The position numbers and the translations under genes are program-made. A stretch of DNA of 64,000 nucleotides from NCBI RefSeq assembly GCF_900188145.1, contig NZ_FZOJ01000018.1, forward strand, positions 25,904-89,903, given 5' to 3'. How positions within the stretch are numbered: the first letter of the stretch is position 1; the number at the start of each line of letters is the position of its first letter. The notes beneath the pieces are model-generated. The model was not told the DNA's origin and did no database searches. It saw only the letters and a list, made by a program, of their open reading frames with translations. The DNA comes from Anaerovirgula multivorans (lineage in GTDB: Bacteria > Bacillota > Clostridia > Peptostreptococcales > Natronincolaceae). Shown piece after piece: positions 26,730 to 40,586 of the stretch.

Positions 26730-27464
26730 CTAAAGTAAATTTAATATTTTTTCTTTTAAGCTTACAAATTCTTCACAGGTAAATGTGCTGTTGTCTCTAG
26801 GTCTAGGAATACCAATATCAAATATCGCTTTTATCCTCGCTGGTCGTTCCGACAAAACATAAATTTTATCCGATAGAAAGAGGGCTTCATCAATATCATG
26901 GGTGATAAACAGTATAGAGGCCTTCAAATTTTTCAGCACGCTTAACAGCCATTGCTGCATCTTTCTTTTTGTAATGGCATCCAATCCACCAAAGGGTTCA
27001 TCCAATAGCATAATGTCCTTTGCAAAAAGGTAGGTTCTCAACAATGCCGCTCTTTGTCTCATACCACCAGAAAGCTGATGTGGATAATGATTTTCAAAGC
27101 CCTCTAGCCCAAAGAGAGAAAAATAAGGGGCAGCCTGTTGTCTTGCTACCTTCTTATCTATTCCTTTAATCATCAAAGGAATGGAAGCATTGTCTAAAAT
27201 CGTCTTCCATGGTAAAAGAAGATCTTTCTGGTGCATGTAACTTACTCTGCCGGTTTTCCCTGTATAGTCATTTCCTTCTATCAAAATTTTTCCATGATCT
27301 GCCTTTTCTATACCAGCAACAATATTAAATAAAGTGCTCTTGCCACTGCCACTAGGCCCTATAATTGAGACAATTTGGTTTTCCTCAAGGGTTAGGGAAA
27401 TGTTTTCTAAAGTGTACAATTCATCAAAGTATTTAGTTACATCAATAATCTCTAGTTTTTTCAT
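26730..27464 (-). CDS. ABC transporter ATPase, thiamine-precursor type
   Basis: A 244-residue ATP-binding subunit of the nitrate/sulfonate/HMP importer class. Walker A GPSGSGKST near residue 37, Q-loop MHQKDLLLPW, signature LSGGMRQRAALLR near 135 and Walker B IMLLDEPFGGLD are complete. I chose ATG 27464, which leaves an 8-nt gap after the substrate-binding gene; the longer frame would overlap that gene. It forms an operon with the binding protein, permease and a YkoF-like protein under a TPP riboswitch, indicating a role in thiamine precursor uptake (ThiZ-like). Confidence 0.9.
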   Translation of the reverse strand: MKKLEIIDVTKYFDELYTLENISLTLEENQIVSIIGPSGSGKSTLFNIVAGIEKADHGKILIEGNDYTGKTGRVSYMHQKDLLLPWKTILDNASIPLMIKGIDKKVARQQAAPYFSLFGLEGFENHYPHQLSGGMRQRAALLRTYLFAKDIMLLDEPFGGLDAITKRKMQQWLLSVLKNLKASILFITHDIDEALFLSDKIYVLSERPARIKAIFDIGIPRPRDNSTFTCEEFVSLKEKILNLL

Positions 27465-27472
27465 ATGGATAC

Positions 27473-28480
27473 CTACTGAGGTAAGAATTCGTTTGTAAAG
27501 GCATCTTCTGTTTTTAAAGCTTCCCTCAATAACCCCTGTTGATACATCCATTCACTATATCTTTCCCATACTTCTGCCTTCATTTCACCCCATCTTTTTG
27601 CCTCTGCTTGGTACTGTGCTGCTAAGTATTTTTGACTGGCTATTACCATTTCTTCATCTAACTCCGGTACCCATTTCAGCAGGTCTGCTGCAGCTCCCTC
27701 TGGGTTTTCCATAGCATATTGATAGCCTTTTGTTGTAGCTCTTAAAAATCTTTCTGCCAGCTGAGGGTTGCTTTCTAAAAGTTCATCATGGGCTATGATC
27801 ACAGGCGTATAGAAATCAAGGGCTTCTTGGATATCCTGAAGTAAAATAAAGTTCAAGCCAAAATCTCTTAATTCAGCTGCTACTCCATCCCATCCATAAT
27901 AAATCCATGTGAAATCCACATGATTTTCTACACTGGTAAAGAAGTCAATTACTCCTATGTCGACCATTTCTAGCTTAGAAAAATCTCCCCCCTCTTTATC
28001 CATCAATGCCTTTAATATGGCTTCTTCCATAGGTGAACCCCATCCACCATATTTTTTACCTTCAAAATCTTTTGGAGAAAGGATTTCCTTATTCACTGGA
28101 GATGCAAAACCTGAAGTATTATGTTGAATAATAGCTGCGATTGCCTTTACTGGCAATGGGTTTTCTGCTGTTCTTGCATAAGCCACCTGTTCCTGATAGC
28201 TAATGCCAAACTCTCCTTGCTTTGTTGCGATTAACTCTGCACTACCACTCTCACCAGGCTGAATGATTTCAACCGCTAGGCCTTCTTCTGCATAGTAGCC
28301 TTGTTCTATAGCAGTATACATTCCTGTATGATTTGTATTCGGTACCCAGTCCAAAATTACCGTTACCTTTTCCATCTGCTGAGAAGGTTCCCTTGCTTCT
28401 TTACCTGTTCCTATACTACATCCAACTAAGCTTGTCATTATTAAAGTTAACACGATACATATTGTAAAAAACTTCTTCAT
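27473..28480 (-). CDS. ABC transporter substrate-binding lipoprotein (NMT1/THI5-like, HMP precursor)
   Basis: A 335-residue exported lipoprotein with lipobox SLVGC near residue 21. The THI5/ThiY-like fold begins VTVILDWVPNTNHTGMYTAIEQGYYAEEGL, with the hallmark DWVPNTNH that binds a pyrimidine. GESGSAELIATKQGEFGISY follows. The usual length is 310-340. The TPP riboswitch ahead of the operon supports a formylaminopyrimidine/HMP ligand (ThiY-like). Confidence 0.93.
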   Translation of the reverse strand: MKKFFTICIVLTLIMTSLVGCSIGTGKEAREPSQQMEKVTVILDWVPNTNHTGMYTAIEQGYYAEEGLAVEIIQPGESGSAELIATKQGEFGISYQEQVAYARTAENPLPVKAIAAIIQHNTSGFASPVNKEILSPKDFEGKKYGGWGSPMEEAILKALMDKEGGDFSKLEMVDIGVIDFFTSVENHVDFTWIYYGWDGVAAELRDFGLNFILLQDIQEALDFYTPVIIAHDELLESNPQLAERFLRATTKGYQYAMENPEGAAADLLKWVPELDEEMVIASQKYLAAQYQAEAKRWGEMKAEVWERYSEWMYQQGLLREALKTEDAFTNEFLPQ

Positions 28481-28481
28481 T

Positions 28482-29297
28482 TTATTCTTCCTCCTTTTTT
28501 AGTCCATATATTTCTTTATTCCATGGCATAGCTTTGCTTTCTATAAATCCAATGAACTTTAAGACACCGATACTTAATAGAACAATCACAAGGATTGCAG
28601 CAAAAACCCTATCAGTAGCAAAGGAATTCTTCACCCGAAGCATATAGATACCCAATCCTCTTCTACCTCCTACCCATTCTCCAATCACTGCCGCCATGAT
28701 GCTATAGGTACCTGAAATCTTTAATCCTGAAAAAAAGCTGGGAAGAGCTGCCGGCAGCTTTACAATTTTATAAATATCCCAGCTGCTTGCCCCCATGGAT
28801 TTCAATAGATTCAACAAATCCTTATCCACTGACTCTAACCCCTTTAAGAGACTAATGGTAATAGGAAAAAAGCAGACCAGCACCACAATGACAATTTTAG
28901 GTAGATATCCGAAACCAAACCACATGGCAAACAGCGGTGCTAAAGTAATTATTGGTACAGTTTGCGAGGTAATCAGTAGAGGATAAAAAATCCGTTTCAG
29001 CACCCTCACCTTATCCATCATGATAGCAATAAGGATACCTGCTAAAATAGCAATGCAAAAGCCTACTACTGCTTCAAATACCGTAGCCATCATATGCTGC
29101 CCCATTAAAGGAAAAGTGACGACTAAGGTATGTATCACCTTAGAAGGTGCTGGTAAAATGAAGGGATCCACTAAGTCCAACCTAGTAATTACTTCCCAAA
29201 GTAGAATAAGAAAAGTAGTAAATACTACAGGCAATAGATCGATGTTAAGTATACTAAAAGTGTATGGAGAATTACCTGTATTTCTTAATCTTTTCAT
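28482..29297 (-). CDS. ABC transporter permease, thiamine-precursor type
   Basis: A 271-residue permease with about six membrane segments and the EAA loop LKSMGASSWDIYKIVKLPAALPSFFSGLK near residues 160-190 that contacts the ATPase. The start codon lies inside the preceding YkoF-like gene (26-nt overlap), so translation is coupled. ThiX-like by context. Confidence 0.9.
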   Translation of the reverse strand: MKRLRNTGNSPYTFSILNIDLLPVVFTTFLILLWEVITRLDLVDPFILPAPSKVIHTLVVTFPLMGQHMMATVFEAVVGFCIAILAGILIAIMMDKVRVLKRIFYPLLITSQTVPIITLAPLFAMWFGFGYLPKIVIVVLVCFFPITISLLKGLESVDKDLLNLLKSMGASSWDIYKIVKLPAALPSFFSGLKISGTYSIMAAVIGEWVGGRRGLGIYMLRVKNSFATDRVFAAILVIVLLSIGVLKFIGFIESKAMPWNKEIYGLKKEEE

Positions 29298-29559
29298 CCA
29301 TCGTCACGCCCTCTGGCTTGTAATCTATTTTAACAACAGATAATACTCTTGTGGCACCCTCTTTAACACATAGTTCTTGAGCCTTTTTCACAATTCCCAA
29401 AAGTTCATCTAGCTCTCCTTCAATAGTTGTTTCCATTGGTCCCACCTCATACTTCAATCCTGTTTGCTGAATCATATGAATTACTGTGTCAACAACTGGA
29501 TAGATCCTTTCATCTGGAACCCTTGGTATCACCTGTAGGCTTAAATTTACATGGGCCAT
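29272..29559 (-). CDS. thiamine-binding protein, MTH1187/YkoF family
   Basis: A 95-residue protein of the MTH1187/YkoF fold (LSLQVIPRVP, ETTIEGELDELLGIVKKA). YkoF-type proteins bind thiamine or its pyrimidine part in the cytoplasm. First gene of the TPP-riboswitch operon; its 3' end overlaps the permease start. Confidence 0.88.
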   Translation of the reverse strand: MAHVNLSLQVIPRVPDERIYPVVDTVIHMIQQTGLKYEVGPMETTIEGELDELLGIVKKAQELCVKEGATRVLSVVKIDYKPEGVTMDEKIKKYR

Positions 29560-29620
29560 AACAAACCCCTCCTTTTATAGTGTCTAAAAACTCTTAAAAG
29601 CTTTTAGTAAAACGGCAAAA

Positions 29621-29651
29621 AACCTTTATCCTGACAGAAGGGATAAAGGTT
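29621..29651 (-). terminator. expression-platform terminator of the TPP riboswitch
   Basis: AACCTTTATCC/GGATAAAGGTT stem followed by TTTTTT on the minus strand, between aptamer and first gene. It is the expected switch for transcriptional control by TPP. Confidence 0.9.
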
Positions 29652-29704
29652 GGTTAAATGTACTGAATCCACTGAAAAACATAAAGCTTTTCAAGGTCAT
29701 GATA

Positions 29705-29794
29705 TTTTCCCTACGCTAGCATTACCCAGGTCAGGTGCAACGGGTCGGAACAAACCACAGTTCCCTCTCAGCCAAGTTAACTTAGCTCCCCTTT
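29705..29794 (-). promoter_or_regulatory. TPP riboswitch aptamer
   Basis: The minus strand contains GGGGAGC, GCTGAGAGGG, ACCTGACCTGGGTAATGC and GCGTAGGGAA, the canonical THI-box order. Confidence 0.96.
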
Positions 29795-29912
29795 AAGTTT
29801 TCATCATCATTATATATCATTGAGTTAAAATGTCAATATACTATATTGTTTTGTTAAATTTTTCCCCTCTTAAGGTTCTTAAGTTCAATTAGACATGTCT
29901 TTACAGATGAGT

Positions 29913-31001
29913 TTAATAATGTTTAATAATTGATCTCCTATGGTTATTATTAACCATAGAGCTGGCAATAAAAACAGTGAGGGGTATCGTAAGAACCAAT
30001 CCGATACTTCCACATAACGAACGAATGATCTCACCAGCTACTACTTCAGTATTTAAAATATAGCTAAAGTTTATCTCTGAACCAAAAAAGATTAGAAACA
30101 AAGGCATGGAAGCGCCTGCATAGGCTAAAATAAGCGTGTTTATCATGGTAGACATAACGTCTTTGCCGATATTAAAGCCAGATAATACTAGCTGAATAAA
30201 GCTAATGTGCGGCGATTGTTTTTTTAATTCAAATATAAATGAGGTTATAGACATACTTACATCCATGGTAGCACCAATTGTACCGATAAGTATGCCACTC
30301 ATAAACAAACCTCTAAAATCTACTGAAGCACCTACTTGCGTCATCAGAAATATAGCCTCTTCATTTGCTGTACCGGTTATGGAAACCATAGTAGTATAAT
30401 AATTGGCAAGTAACCCTGAAATAATGGTACCTCCAATGGTTCCTATCATGGCAGCAACACTTTTACGAGTAAATCCTCCTATGAGAATAAAGCTTGTGAT
30501 AATGATGCCAATAGCACATAGAACAGATATGAATATAGGATTATATCCTTCAAGTATTCTAGGAATTAGTATCTTTATTATAAGCAGCCCAGATAACCCT
30601 AAAGAGATCAGAGAAGCAAACCCTTTACTTCTGCCAAACAATACTACCGCCAATAAAAACAAAATACCAAGTTGTAGTAGATGATCTCTTCTATCTATAT
30701 TTAAAATTGATGCAGTTAATTGATTGTTTTCATCATCATTTATAGCAATAAGGACTTTATGACCCACTTTAAGATCCAAACCTCTACTAGCTTGCAAAGA
30801 GACATAGTTAATAGTAATTATTTCGTTAATATATACGCCTTCCAAAACCTTAACAGTGATTAATTGACTTTTCAGTTCTTCTTGACTTATACTTTCGATA
30901 TTTACTATTTTTGATTTAATTTGATGGTTATCATCTGTGGCTACTGAGATTGATATAAATATAATTAGAAATATAAGGGTTAAACATATTTTTTTAATCA
31001 T
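29913..31001 (-). CDS. YibE/F-like membrane protein
   Basis: A 362-residue protein: N-terminal signal-anchor, a small extracytoplasmic beta domain (to about 110), then about seven membrane helices with GGFTRKSVAAMIGTIGG and GTIGATMDVSMSITS, typical of YibE/F. Function unknown; the family is common in Firmicutes. It is unrelated to the neighbouring thi operon. Confidence 0.88.
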   Translation of the reverse strand: MIKKICLTLIFLIIFISISVATDDNHQIKSKIVNIESISQEELKSQLITVKVLEGVYINEIITINYVSLQASRGLDLKVGHKVLIAINDDENNQLTASILNIDRRDHLLQLGILFLLAVVLFGRSKGFASLISLGLSGLLIIKILIPRILEGYNPIFISVLCAIGIIITSFILIGGFTRKSVAAMIGTIGGTIISGLLANYYTTMVSITGTANEEAIFLMTQVGASVDFRGLFMSGILIGTIGATMDVSMSITSFIFELKKQSPHISFIQLVLSGFNIGKDVMSTMINTLILAYAGASMPLFLIFFGSEINFSYILNTEVVAGEIIRSLCGSIGLVLTIPLTVFIASSMVNNNHRRSIIKHY

Positions 31002-31105
31002 AAGTATTCTCCTTAGATAAAGTTTTGTTTACCTAAAAGATTATGATAAATATAGGACAAGTAGAACAATAAACTTTTTTCTTTTGCTTAGTTTTTTTAT
31101 ATAAA

Positions 31106-31150
31106 AAAAGAGAAGAGGAAATTTTCTTGCTTAATCCCCTTCATCTCTTA
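31106..31150 (-). terminator. terminator of ligA
   Basis: An imperfect AGAGATGAAGGGG/CCTCTTCTCT stem followed by a T-run on the minus strand. Confidence 0.7.
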
Positions 31151-31155
31151 TCTAT

Positions 31156-35345
<4,190 letters not shown>

Positions 35346-35838
35346 GAATTTTCTTGCTCCCTTCAGGTATTGATATATATTATCTTACCTTATTTTCATA
35401 GCTTATTCAATTTTATCATTATTTTCCCTTGTTTAGACAAAGTTTCCAATAAATTCTGTCCTAATTTAGAAGGTTGACGAGTGGGTATGGAAATCCACCC
35501 CTAATCAGACTGTAGGGGGGCAGTCTCTGTGGCTCCCCGAAAAGTCTGATCAATACACCCAAGAATAAAATGTCTATTCACTTAAGTAAGCGTTCACGCT
35601 AACCCACATGTTCAAATCCAGTAGCGTTTGATAAAAGTAGATGCCCCAAATCTTCGATTTGGTGTCAGTCACTTTTGCAGAGTGCAACAAAAATGCCGCT
35701 TACCCAGTTAAAGGAAACGACATATCTTTAATCATTCTTTATATAGTTGAGAATAATTTGATATGAATAGTAAAACTGAATTTTAAGAGCGGAAATTTAT
35801 CGTCAAAAACTTATAGTAATTAGTCCTGTTTACTATAT
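35346..35838. other. intergenic region between pcrA and the IS element
   Basis: No gene seen. It holds the pcrA promoter region, an imperfect hairpin around 35,500-35,545, and near 35,645-35,680 a motif related to the 24,268 tandem repeat (CCAAATC-TTCG-GATTTGG hairpin followed by GTCAGTCACTTTTGC). No attC core is visible here, so the cassette array does not extend left of the IS. Confidence 0.5.
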
Positions 35839-35913
35839 TGGTGCTAGAATATAAATAGTACAAGTTGAAAGTGGAAAATTCCAAAATAAAAGATATAATA
35901 AAGTTAGTGAAAA

Positions 35914-36216
35914 ATGGAGGGATTGAACATGAGTAGACAGTTTACAAAAGAGTTTAAAGAGGATGCAGCAAGGTATTATCTAGAGCATAAAGACTTAGGA
36001 TTAACAGAGTGTGCAAAAAACCTAGGGATAAGCAGAACAGCATTATGTACCTGGGCAAAAGAGTCAAGAGCTAATAATGGAGAGGTACCTACAAGAGGAT
36101 CAGGTAATTACCAAAGTGATGAAGCAAAAGAAAATGCAAGACTACGTAAAGAACTAAGAGACTCACAAGACGCATTAGAAATACTAAAAAAAGCAATCAG
36201 CATTCTGGGAAACTAA
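35914..36216 (+). CDS. IS3-family transposase OrfA
   Basis: A 100-residue helix-turn-helix DNA-binding protein: QFTKEFKEDAARYYLEHK, then CAKNLGISRTALCTWAKESR, ending with a leucine-zipper-like ENARLRKELRDSQDALEILKK. A run of seven A at 36,186-36,192 near its end is the likely -1 frameshift site producing the OrfAB fusion transposase. Confidence 0.93.
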   Translation: MEGLNMSRQFTKEFKEDAARYYLEHKDLGLTECAKNLGISRTALCTWAKESRANNGEVPTRGSGNYQSDEAKENARLRKELRDSQDALEILKKAISILGN

Positions 36217-36836
36217 CAGAGGCTCTTTTCATTAAAACATCTGAAAAAGAAGATGAACTAAATGAAGACGGTAAACGCCGGCTTAATGTTAGCGGAGTGC
36301 TGAGAATATTAGGCGTTTCAAGGAATGGCTATAATTCTTTTAAAAAAAGGCTTCCTTCTGATATGAATAAGAGAAAAGAGGTTATAAAGACTCAAATTAA
36401 GCAAATATATGATGACTCTTATCAGAACTATGGAGCTCCTAAAATAACACAGATTCTACAACAAAATGGAGAAACTATAGCAGAAAAAACTGTGGGTAAC
36501 TATATGCGAGAAATGGGCATAAAAGCCCAATATGTAAAACCATACACTGTTACAACGATAGATTCGAATTTTAGTGAAGAACTTATCAATATATTGAATG
36601 AGGAATTTAACCCAGCAGAACCAAATGCGGTATGGTGTTCAGATATTACTTATATTTGGACATATCAAGGATTTGTGTATTTAACGAGCATTATGGACCT
36701 ATATTCAAGAGAAATCATATCTTGGGTACTAAGTACTACACTTGAGGCAAAATGGGTCATAGAAGCAATTGGCAAAGCAAAAGCATCACGAAATATAAAT
36801 AAACCTTTAGTCATGCACAGCGATAGAGGCGTTCAG
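36192..36836 (+). CDS. IS3-family transposase OrfB, 5' exon
   Basis: The 215-codon first part of the DDE integrase domain, read in the -1 frame relative to OrfA. It contains NYGAPKITQIL, the first catalytic Asp in WCSDITYIWT and the second in MHSDRGVQ, where the group II intron interrupts it. The downstream exon supplies the rest. As a separate protein it could not work, so activity depends on intron splicing. Confidence 0.88.
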
Positions 36837-38959
36837 GTGCGACAAGAAGTCGCGTAATATATTGTCGAAAGACTACCCTATCCATTCGGGGTAACTCTAT
36901 CGTGACTAGCGTGGATGGTAACGTCTAGGTTAGAAAGCTCACGAGACAATGTGGAAGTTCGAGTAGCCTAAAACTGGGACAACTGCTAGAGTAAGAATGC
37001 TATGGAGAACGTAAAGTGAATCACTGTAGGAATCGTTACGCTGGAGAAAGCGAAATAGGCTGAAACGCTTCAACCAAAAGGTAAGGAGTCGAGCAAAGGC
37101 GATCTGTTAAACTAATGCGAATGGATGAAGAACTCCCGGTTTAAAGGTGGCTCCTAAGGCATTCACAATTATGTATTACGGGGAACTTGGTAAACCCTAT
37201 ATGTTCCTCTATAAAGAGGTATCGAACCGTAAGGGGACGAAAAGACATAGAGGGCAGACGAAAAAGATAAAAAGCGAATGCTGACTTTGTAATGAAATCG
37301 GATAGGGGTTCAAAATTTGCCCTAACCTGAAAGGGTGCAGACTTATCTAACGGTATTTCTTGGCAGGAAAGGATTGTAAACCTATGAATTTTAGTATTTC
37401 AACGATGGATAAAACCGAGAGTCTAAAAGACACAAAATCACTTACCAATCAATGGGAGTCCATTGATTGGTCAAAAGTTGAGCATGATGTTAATAGGCTA
37501 CAGACCCGAATCGCCAAGGCAACAGCAAACGGGGACTCCAATAAAGCCAAACGGCTACAATACCTACTCACCCATTCTTTTTTTGCCAAAGCTTATGCAG
37601 TAAGAAAAGTAACTACCAATAAAGGTAAAAACACTTCAGGTGTAGACAAAAGGCTATGGTCAACATCTGCATCAAAAATGAGAGCTGTACTTTCGCTTAC
37701 CGATAAACGCTATAGAGCAAAGCCGCTTAAACGTGTATATATCGCAAAGAAAGGCAAAAACAAAAATCGTCCATTAGGAATACCAACCATGTATGATAGA
37801 GCTATGCAAACATTATATGCTTTGGCACTTGAGCCCATTGCTGAAACCAAAGCAGATACTGTCTCTTTTGGTTTCCGTCGAGGAAGGAGCGCAAAAGATG
37901 CGTGTGAACAAATATTTTGTGTGCTCGCTAGGAAATGCTCACCAACATGGATACTTGAAGGAGATATCAAAGGCTGCTTTGACAACATCAATCATGAATG
38001 GCTACAATCCAACATTCCAATGGATAAAAGAATCTTGAAACAATTCCTGAAATCAGGCTTCATATACGAAGGAAAGCTATTCCCGACAGAAACAGGCTCT
38101 CCACAAGGCGGAGCCATCTCTAGTCTATATGCAAATATGACATTAGATGGTCTTGAAAAAGTAATTCAAGATAAATTCCATCGAAACTCTAAGGGTAACA
38201 TAGAAAACCATTATCGTGCTAAAACAAAAGTAAACCTAGTTCGATATGCTGATGACTTCATCATCACAGCAAACTCAAAAGAGACTGCAGAAGAACTCAA
38301 ATGCATTGTCAGTACCTTCCTCGAATCTCGAGGTCTAATGTTATCAGAAGAAAAGACTACAATCACGCATGTAGATGATGGATTCGACTTTCTTGGATGG
38401 ACATTCAGAAAGTTCAAAGGAAAACTCATTGTGAAGCCTTCCAAAAGTTCCATCAAAAGCCTGATTAAGAAATGCTCTAGCATCATACTTAAAGAAGGAA
38501 AAGCAAGTATGCAATCAGACTTGATACGGAGACTAAATCAAGTGATTAGGGGATGGACCAACTACCATAAACACGTTGTAGCAAGTCAAACATTCTCATA
38601 TGTCAATAATACACTTTACCACTTACTGCATCTATGGGCTAAACACCGCCACCCCAACAAGAACAAATGGTGGCGGTTAAACAGATACTGGCATGCCCAA
38701 AATGGGAAACCTTGGGTATTCATGACTGATGACTATACTCTCATCAACCTTAGGAGGATAAAAATCGTCAGACACCCGAAATTACAAATTTTAAAAACCC
38801 CTTTCTTAGATAGTAAGTATTTTATCAAAAGAAAGATGAAACTTCACGCGCTTGTTGCCGCCTGAAAAGGTTAAGAAATGCTTGAGCCGTATGAGTTGGA
38901 AACTCTCACGTACGGTTCTTAGACGAGGGAAAGGGAGCAATCCCTTTTCTTTAGTCGAG
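36837..38959 (+). mobile_element. group II intron with LtrA-type ORF
   Basis: Begins with GTGCGACAAG, the usual GUGYG start, inside the transposase gene. Domain V is seen at about 38,884-38,919 (GAGCCGTATGAGTTGG, GAAA loop, CACGTACGGTTC), and a domain VI stem follows. Joining 36,836 to 38,960 restores a continuous transposase frame (HSDRGVQ-YTCTAYQEA). The exact 3' end may be off by up to three bases, since introns normally end in AY. About 2.1 kb, typical length. Confidence 0.92.
37384..38865 (+). CDS. ltrA: group II intron reverse transcriptase/maturase
   Basis: A 493-residue multifunctional intron protein. RT domain blocks include NRPLGIPTMYDRAMQTLYALALEP, GFRRGRSAKDACEQI, DIKGCFDNINHEWL, GSPQGGAISSLYANMTLD and the catalytic VRYADDFIIT. 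The maturase X domain follows with IRGWTNYHKHV. The C-terminus has the KHRHPNKNKWWRLNRYW stretch but I see no HNH endonuclease cysteines. I start at ATG 37384 with AGGAAAGG upstream; a TTG at 37360 is an alternative. Confidence 0.95.
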   Translation: MNFSISTMDKTESLKDTKSLTNQWESIDWSKVEHDVNRLQTRIAKATANGDSNKAKRLQYLLTHSFFAKAYAVRKVTTNKGKNTSGVDKRLWSTSASKMRAVLSLTDKRYRAKPLKRVYIAKKGKNKNRPLGIPTMYDRAMQTLYALALEPIAETKADTVSFGFRRGRSAKDACEQIFCVLARKCSPTWILEGDIKGCFDNINHEWLQSNIPMDKRILKQFLKSGFIYEGKLFPTETGSPQGGAISSLYANMTLDGLEKVIQDKFHRNSKGNIENHYRAKTKVNLVRYADDFIITANSKETAEELKCIVSTFLESRGLMLSEEKTTITHVDDGFDFLGWTFRKFKGKLIVKPSKSSIKSLIKKCSSIILKEGKASMQSDLIRRLNQVIRGWTNYHKHVVASQTFSYVNNTLYHLLHLWAKHRHPNKNKWWRLNRYWHAQNGKPWVFMTDDYTLINLRRIKIVRHPKLQILKTPFLDSKYFIKRKMKLHALVAA

Positions 38960-39253
38960 TATACCTGTACTGCGTACCAAGAAGCTACTGAAAAATTTAT
39001 AAATAGTTATTCTAATAAAGCTTATCCATGGCACAATGCCTGTATAGAATCATTCCATGCATTAATTAAAAGAGAATGGATAAATAGATTCAAGATATTA
39101 GATTATAATCACGCACATAGATTGGTATTTAAGTATATAGAGGCGTTTTATAATACAGTAAGAATACATAGCCATTGTGGATATTTATCACCAAATCAAT
39201 ATGAAGCTATTTACAATAAGGAACTAGATAAATTGTACACGAAAGCTAGTTAA
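38960..39253 (+). CDS. IS3-family transposase OrfB, 3' exon
   Basis: The last 98 codons of the transposase after the intron. They carry the catalytic Glu in NACIESFHALIKREW and the family end FYNTVRIHSHCGYLSPNQYE. In frame with the 5' exon once the intron is removed. No other damage is seen, so the IS may still be functional. Confidence 0.9.
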   Translation, partial: YTCTAYQEATEKFINSYSNKAYPWHNACIESFHALIKREWINRFKILDYNHAHRLVFKYIEAFYNTVRIHSHCGYLSPNQYEAIYNKELDKLYTKAS

Positions 39254-39323
39254 CATAACATTGGATGCGATAAGAATACAAAAAATTCTAATTTAACTTG
39301 TACTTTTTCTTGACATAGTACCA

Positions 39324-39439
39324 AAGTATGAGAGGGTGTGCGCAGCGTACTGGAATCGTTCCGAGTGTTCACGACGTCCGTCAGCTCTCACAAAGCCTGA
39401 CCCCAAATGCTGATGGATGTTGGGAACACTCTGTTAGGC
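39324..39439. other. attC site 1, composite and damaged at the left core
   Basis: The right core GTTAGGC is at 39,433, with a strong inverted repeat (AGTGTTC...GTCAG against CTGATG...GAACACT). The left core is lost. Instead, AGTATGAGAGGGTGTGCGCA and CTGGAATC match the right arm of attC 4 (42,962-42,994). Two sites have been fused next to the IS. Confidence 0.75.
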
Positions 39440-39456
39440 GGTGTAATTAACGCCAG

Positions 39457-40326
39457 TTAGTCGACTCCCCTAATTTGTTTATATGTATTACTCAAGGAGT
39501 CCTCTAAAACAACTTCTATCCCTATTTTAGTTTTATCAAATTCATCAATACTACTAAAATCAATTTCTTCAATAGTAAACCAATAATCCCCATCTAAATG
39601 TTCAAGTTGTTTTTTTGGCTTTTTCCTACCACTTACTTCATTTTCTTTTAGAACATCAATTACTTTCACTATATCCTCTCCATAATATACATTGCATATA
39701 GCACTTAATAGTTTTACATTTGTACTAGATTTGAATTTAGCAATTTGCACATCAAATTCAAGTTTAGACTTCTTCACGTCATATATATTAATACCTTTCA
39801 TAAAGGTGTTTTCTGCCTTCGTATATAAATCTAAATCTGGTAATTGCTCATAATTTATTTTATTATCATCTTTAAATGCAACTTTCAACTCATAATTACA
39901 AGAAAACGGTACAATAAAATCAGCAGAATAACTTCCATTATTATTGTGCACCTCAATATGTTTCCAATCCTCATTGGAATAATCATAGTTCTTTATCTTT
40001 GTGTAATCATATACTGTACGATATAATAGTTGTAAATCAGTATAGGATTCTAACTTATTTGACGTTATCTCAACTGTGACCTTCCCTAAAATTTTTCCGT
40101 TTTCCTCTACTTGCTCTACTTTATATTGAGAGTCTACTATAATTCTATTCATTTCTATTACTGTATTAAGTTGTTTCGATACTCCCTCAATTTCATATTG
40201 TAATTCTTTTACATTTTCTTGTATACTTTGTAATTGATTACCTAGTGATATATTACGAATTATTAGAATAAAAACAACTAATATGGCTACTATTGTAATA
40301 ATATTTGAATTTTGTTTTTTCTCCAT
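39457..40326 (-). CDS. cassette 1: membrane-anchored hypothetical protein
   Basis: A 289-residue protein with one N-terminal membrane helix (ITIVAILVVFILIIRNISL) followed by a short coiled coil (QLQSIQENVKELQYEIEGV) and a beta-rich extracytoplasmic domain. No family recognised. I start at 40326 (GAAAGGAG upstream); the open frame to 40485 runs through attC 2. The stop codon is 17 bp from attC 1, as expected for a gene cassette. Confidence 0.75.
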   Translation of the reverse strand: MEKKQNSNIITIVAILVVFILIIRNISLGNQLQSIQENVKELQYEIEGVSKQLNTVIEMNRIIVDSQYKVEQVEENGKILGKVTVEITSNKLESYTDLQLLYRTVYDYTKIKNYDYSNEDWKHIEVHNNNGSYSADFIVPFSCNYELKVAFKDDNKINYEQLPDLDLYTKAENTFMKGINIYDVKKSKLEFDVQIAKFKSSTNVKLLSAICNVYYGEDIVKVIDVLKENEVSGRKKPKKQLEHLDGDYWFTIEEIDFSSIDEFDKTKIGIEVVLEDSLSNTYKQIRGVD

Positions 40327-40359
40327 TTTTTCTCCTTTCGTTACAAAGTTAATTATATC

Positions 40360-40509
40360 GCCTAACGTCTCTGCCATTTCCGACACCTTCGAACTGGATC
40401 CTAAAGGAATGCCCCTTTGTGGTGCTTGCCACCCAGTGAGAAGGTGTGGTGCTCTGACCTTTCCCTTGACACGTGCTGCTAGCACCTTTATGCAAATGCA
40501 TTGTTAGAG
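40360..40509. other. attC site 2 (long family A)
   Basis: GCCTAAC at 40,360 and GTTAGAG at 40,503 enclose an imperfect palindrome (CTGCCATTT / AAATGCA outer arms; CACCTTC / GAAGGTG inner arms). Same family as the sites at 46,164, 54,523, 56,177 and 60,458. Confidence 0.88.
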
Positions 40510-40586
40510 GATGTGTCAATAAGACCTTCGCCACATAGAGTATTTCCACTATAAAAAGACAACAACTCCCTTTCTACCGCTTGCTA

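Larger units (their letters stand above)
35839..39323 (+). mobile_element. IS3-family (IS150-like) insertion sequence carrying a group II intron
   Basis: Ends TGGTGCTA...TAGTACCA; a second matching stretch AGTACAAGTT lies 20 bp inside both ends, in inverse orientation. It encodes orfA and orfB in the IS3 arrangement. I see no matching target duplication at the two junctions. The right end abuts the 3' half of an attC site, the left end ordinary chromosome, consistent with insertion followed by loss of adjoining DNA. Confidence 0.85.

Noticed and set aside
40349..40549. Protein-like frames across attC sites (similar ones at 46,110, 59,064, 60,290)
   Set aside because: They recur because the family A attC sequence recurs; no start sites, and they cross recombination cores.
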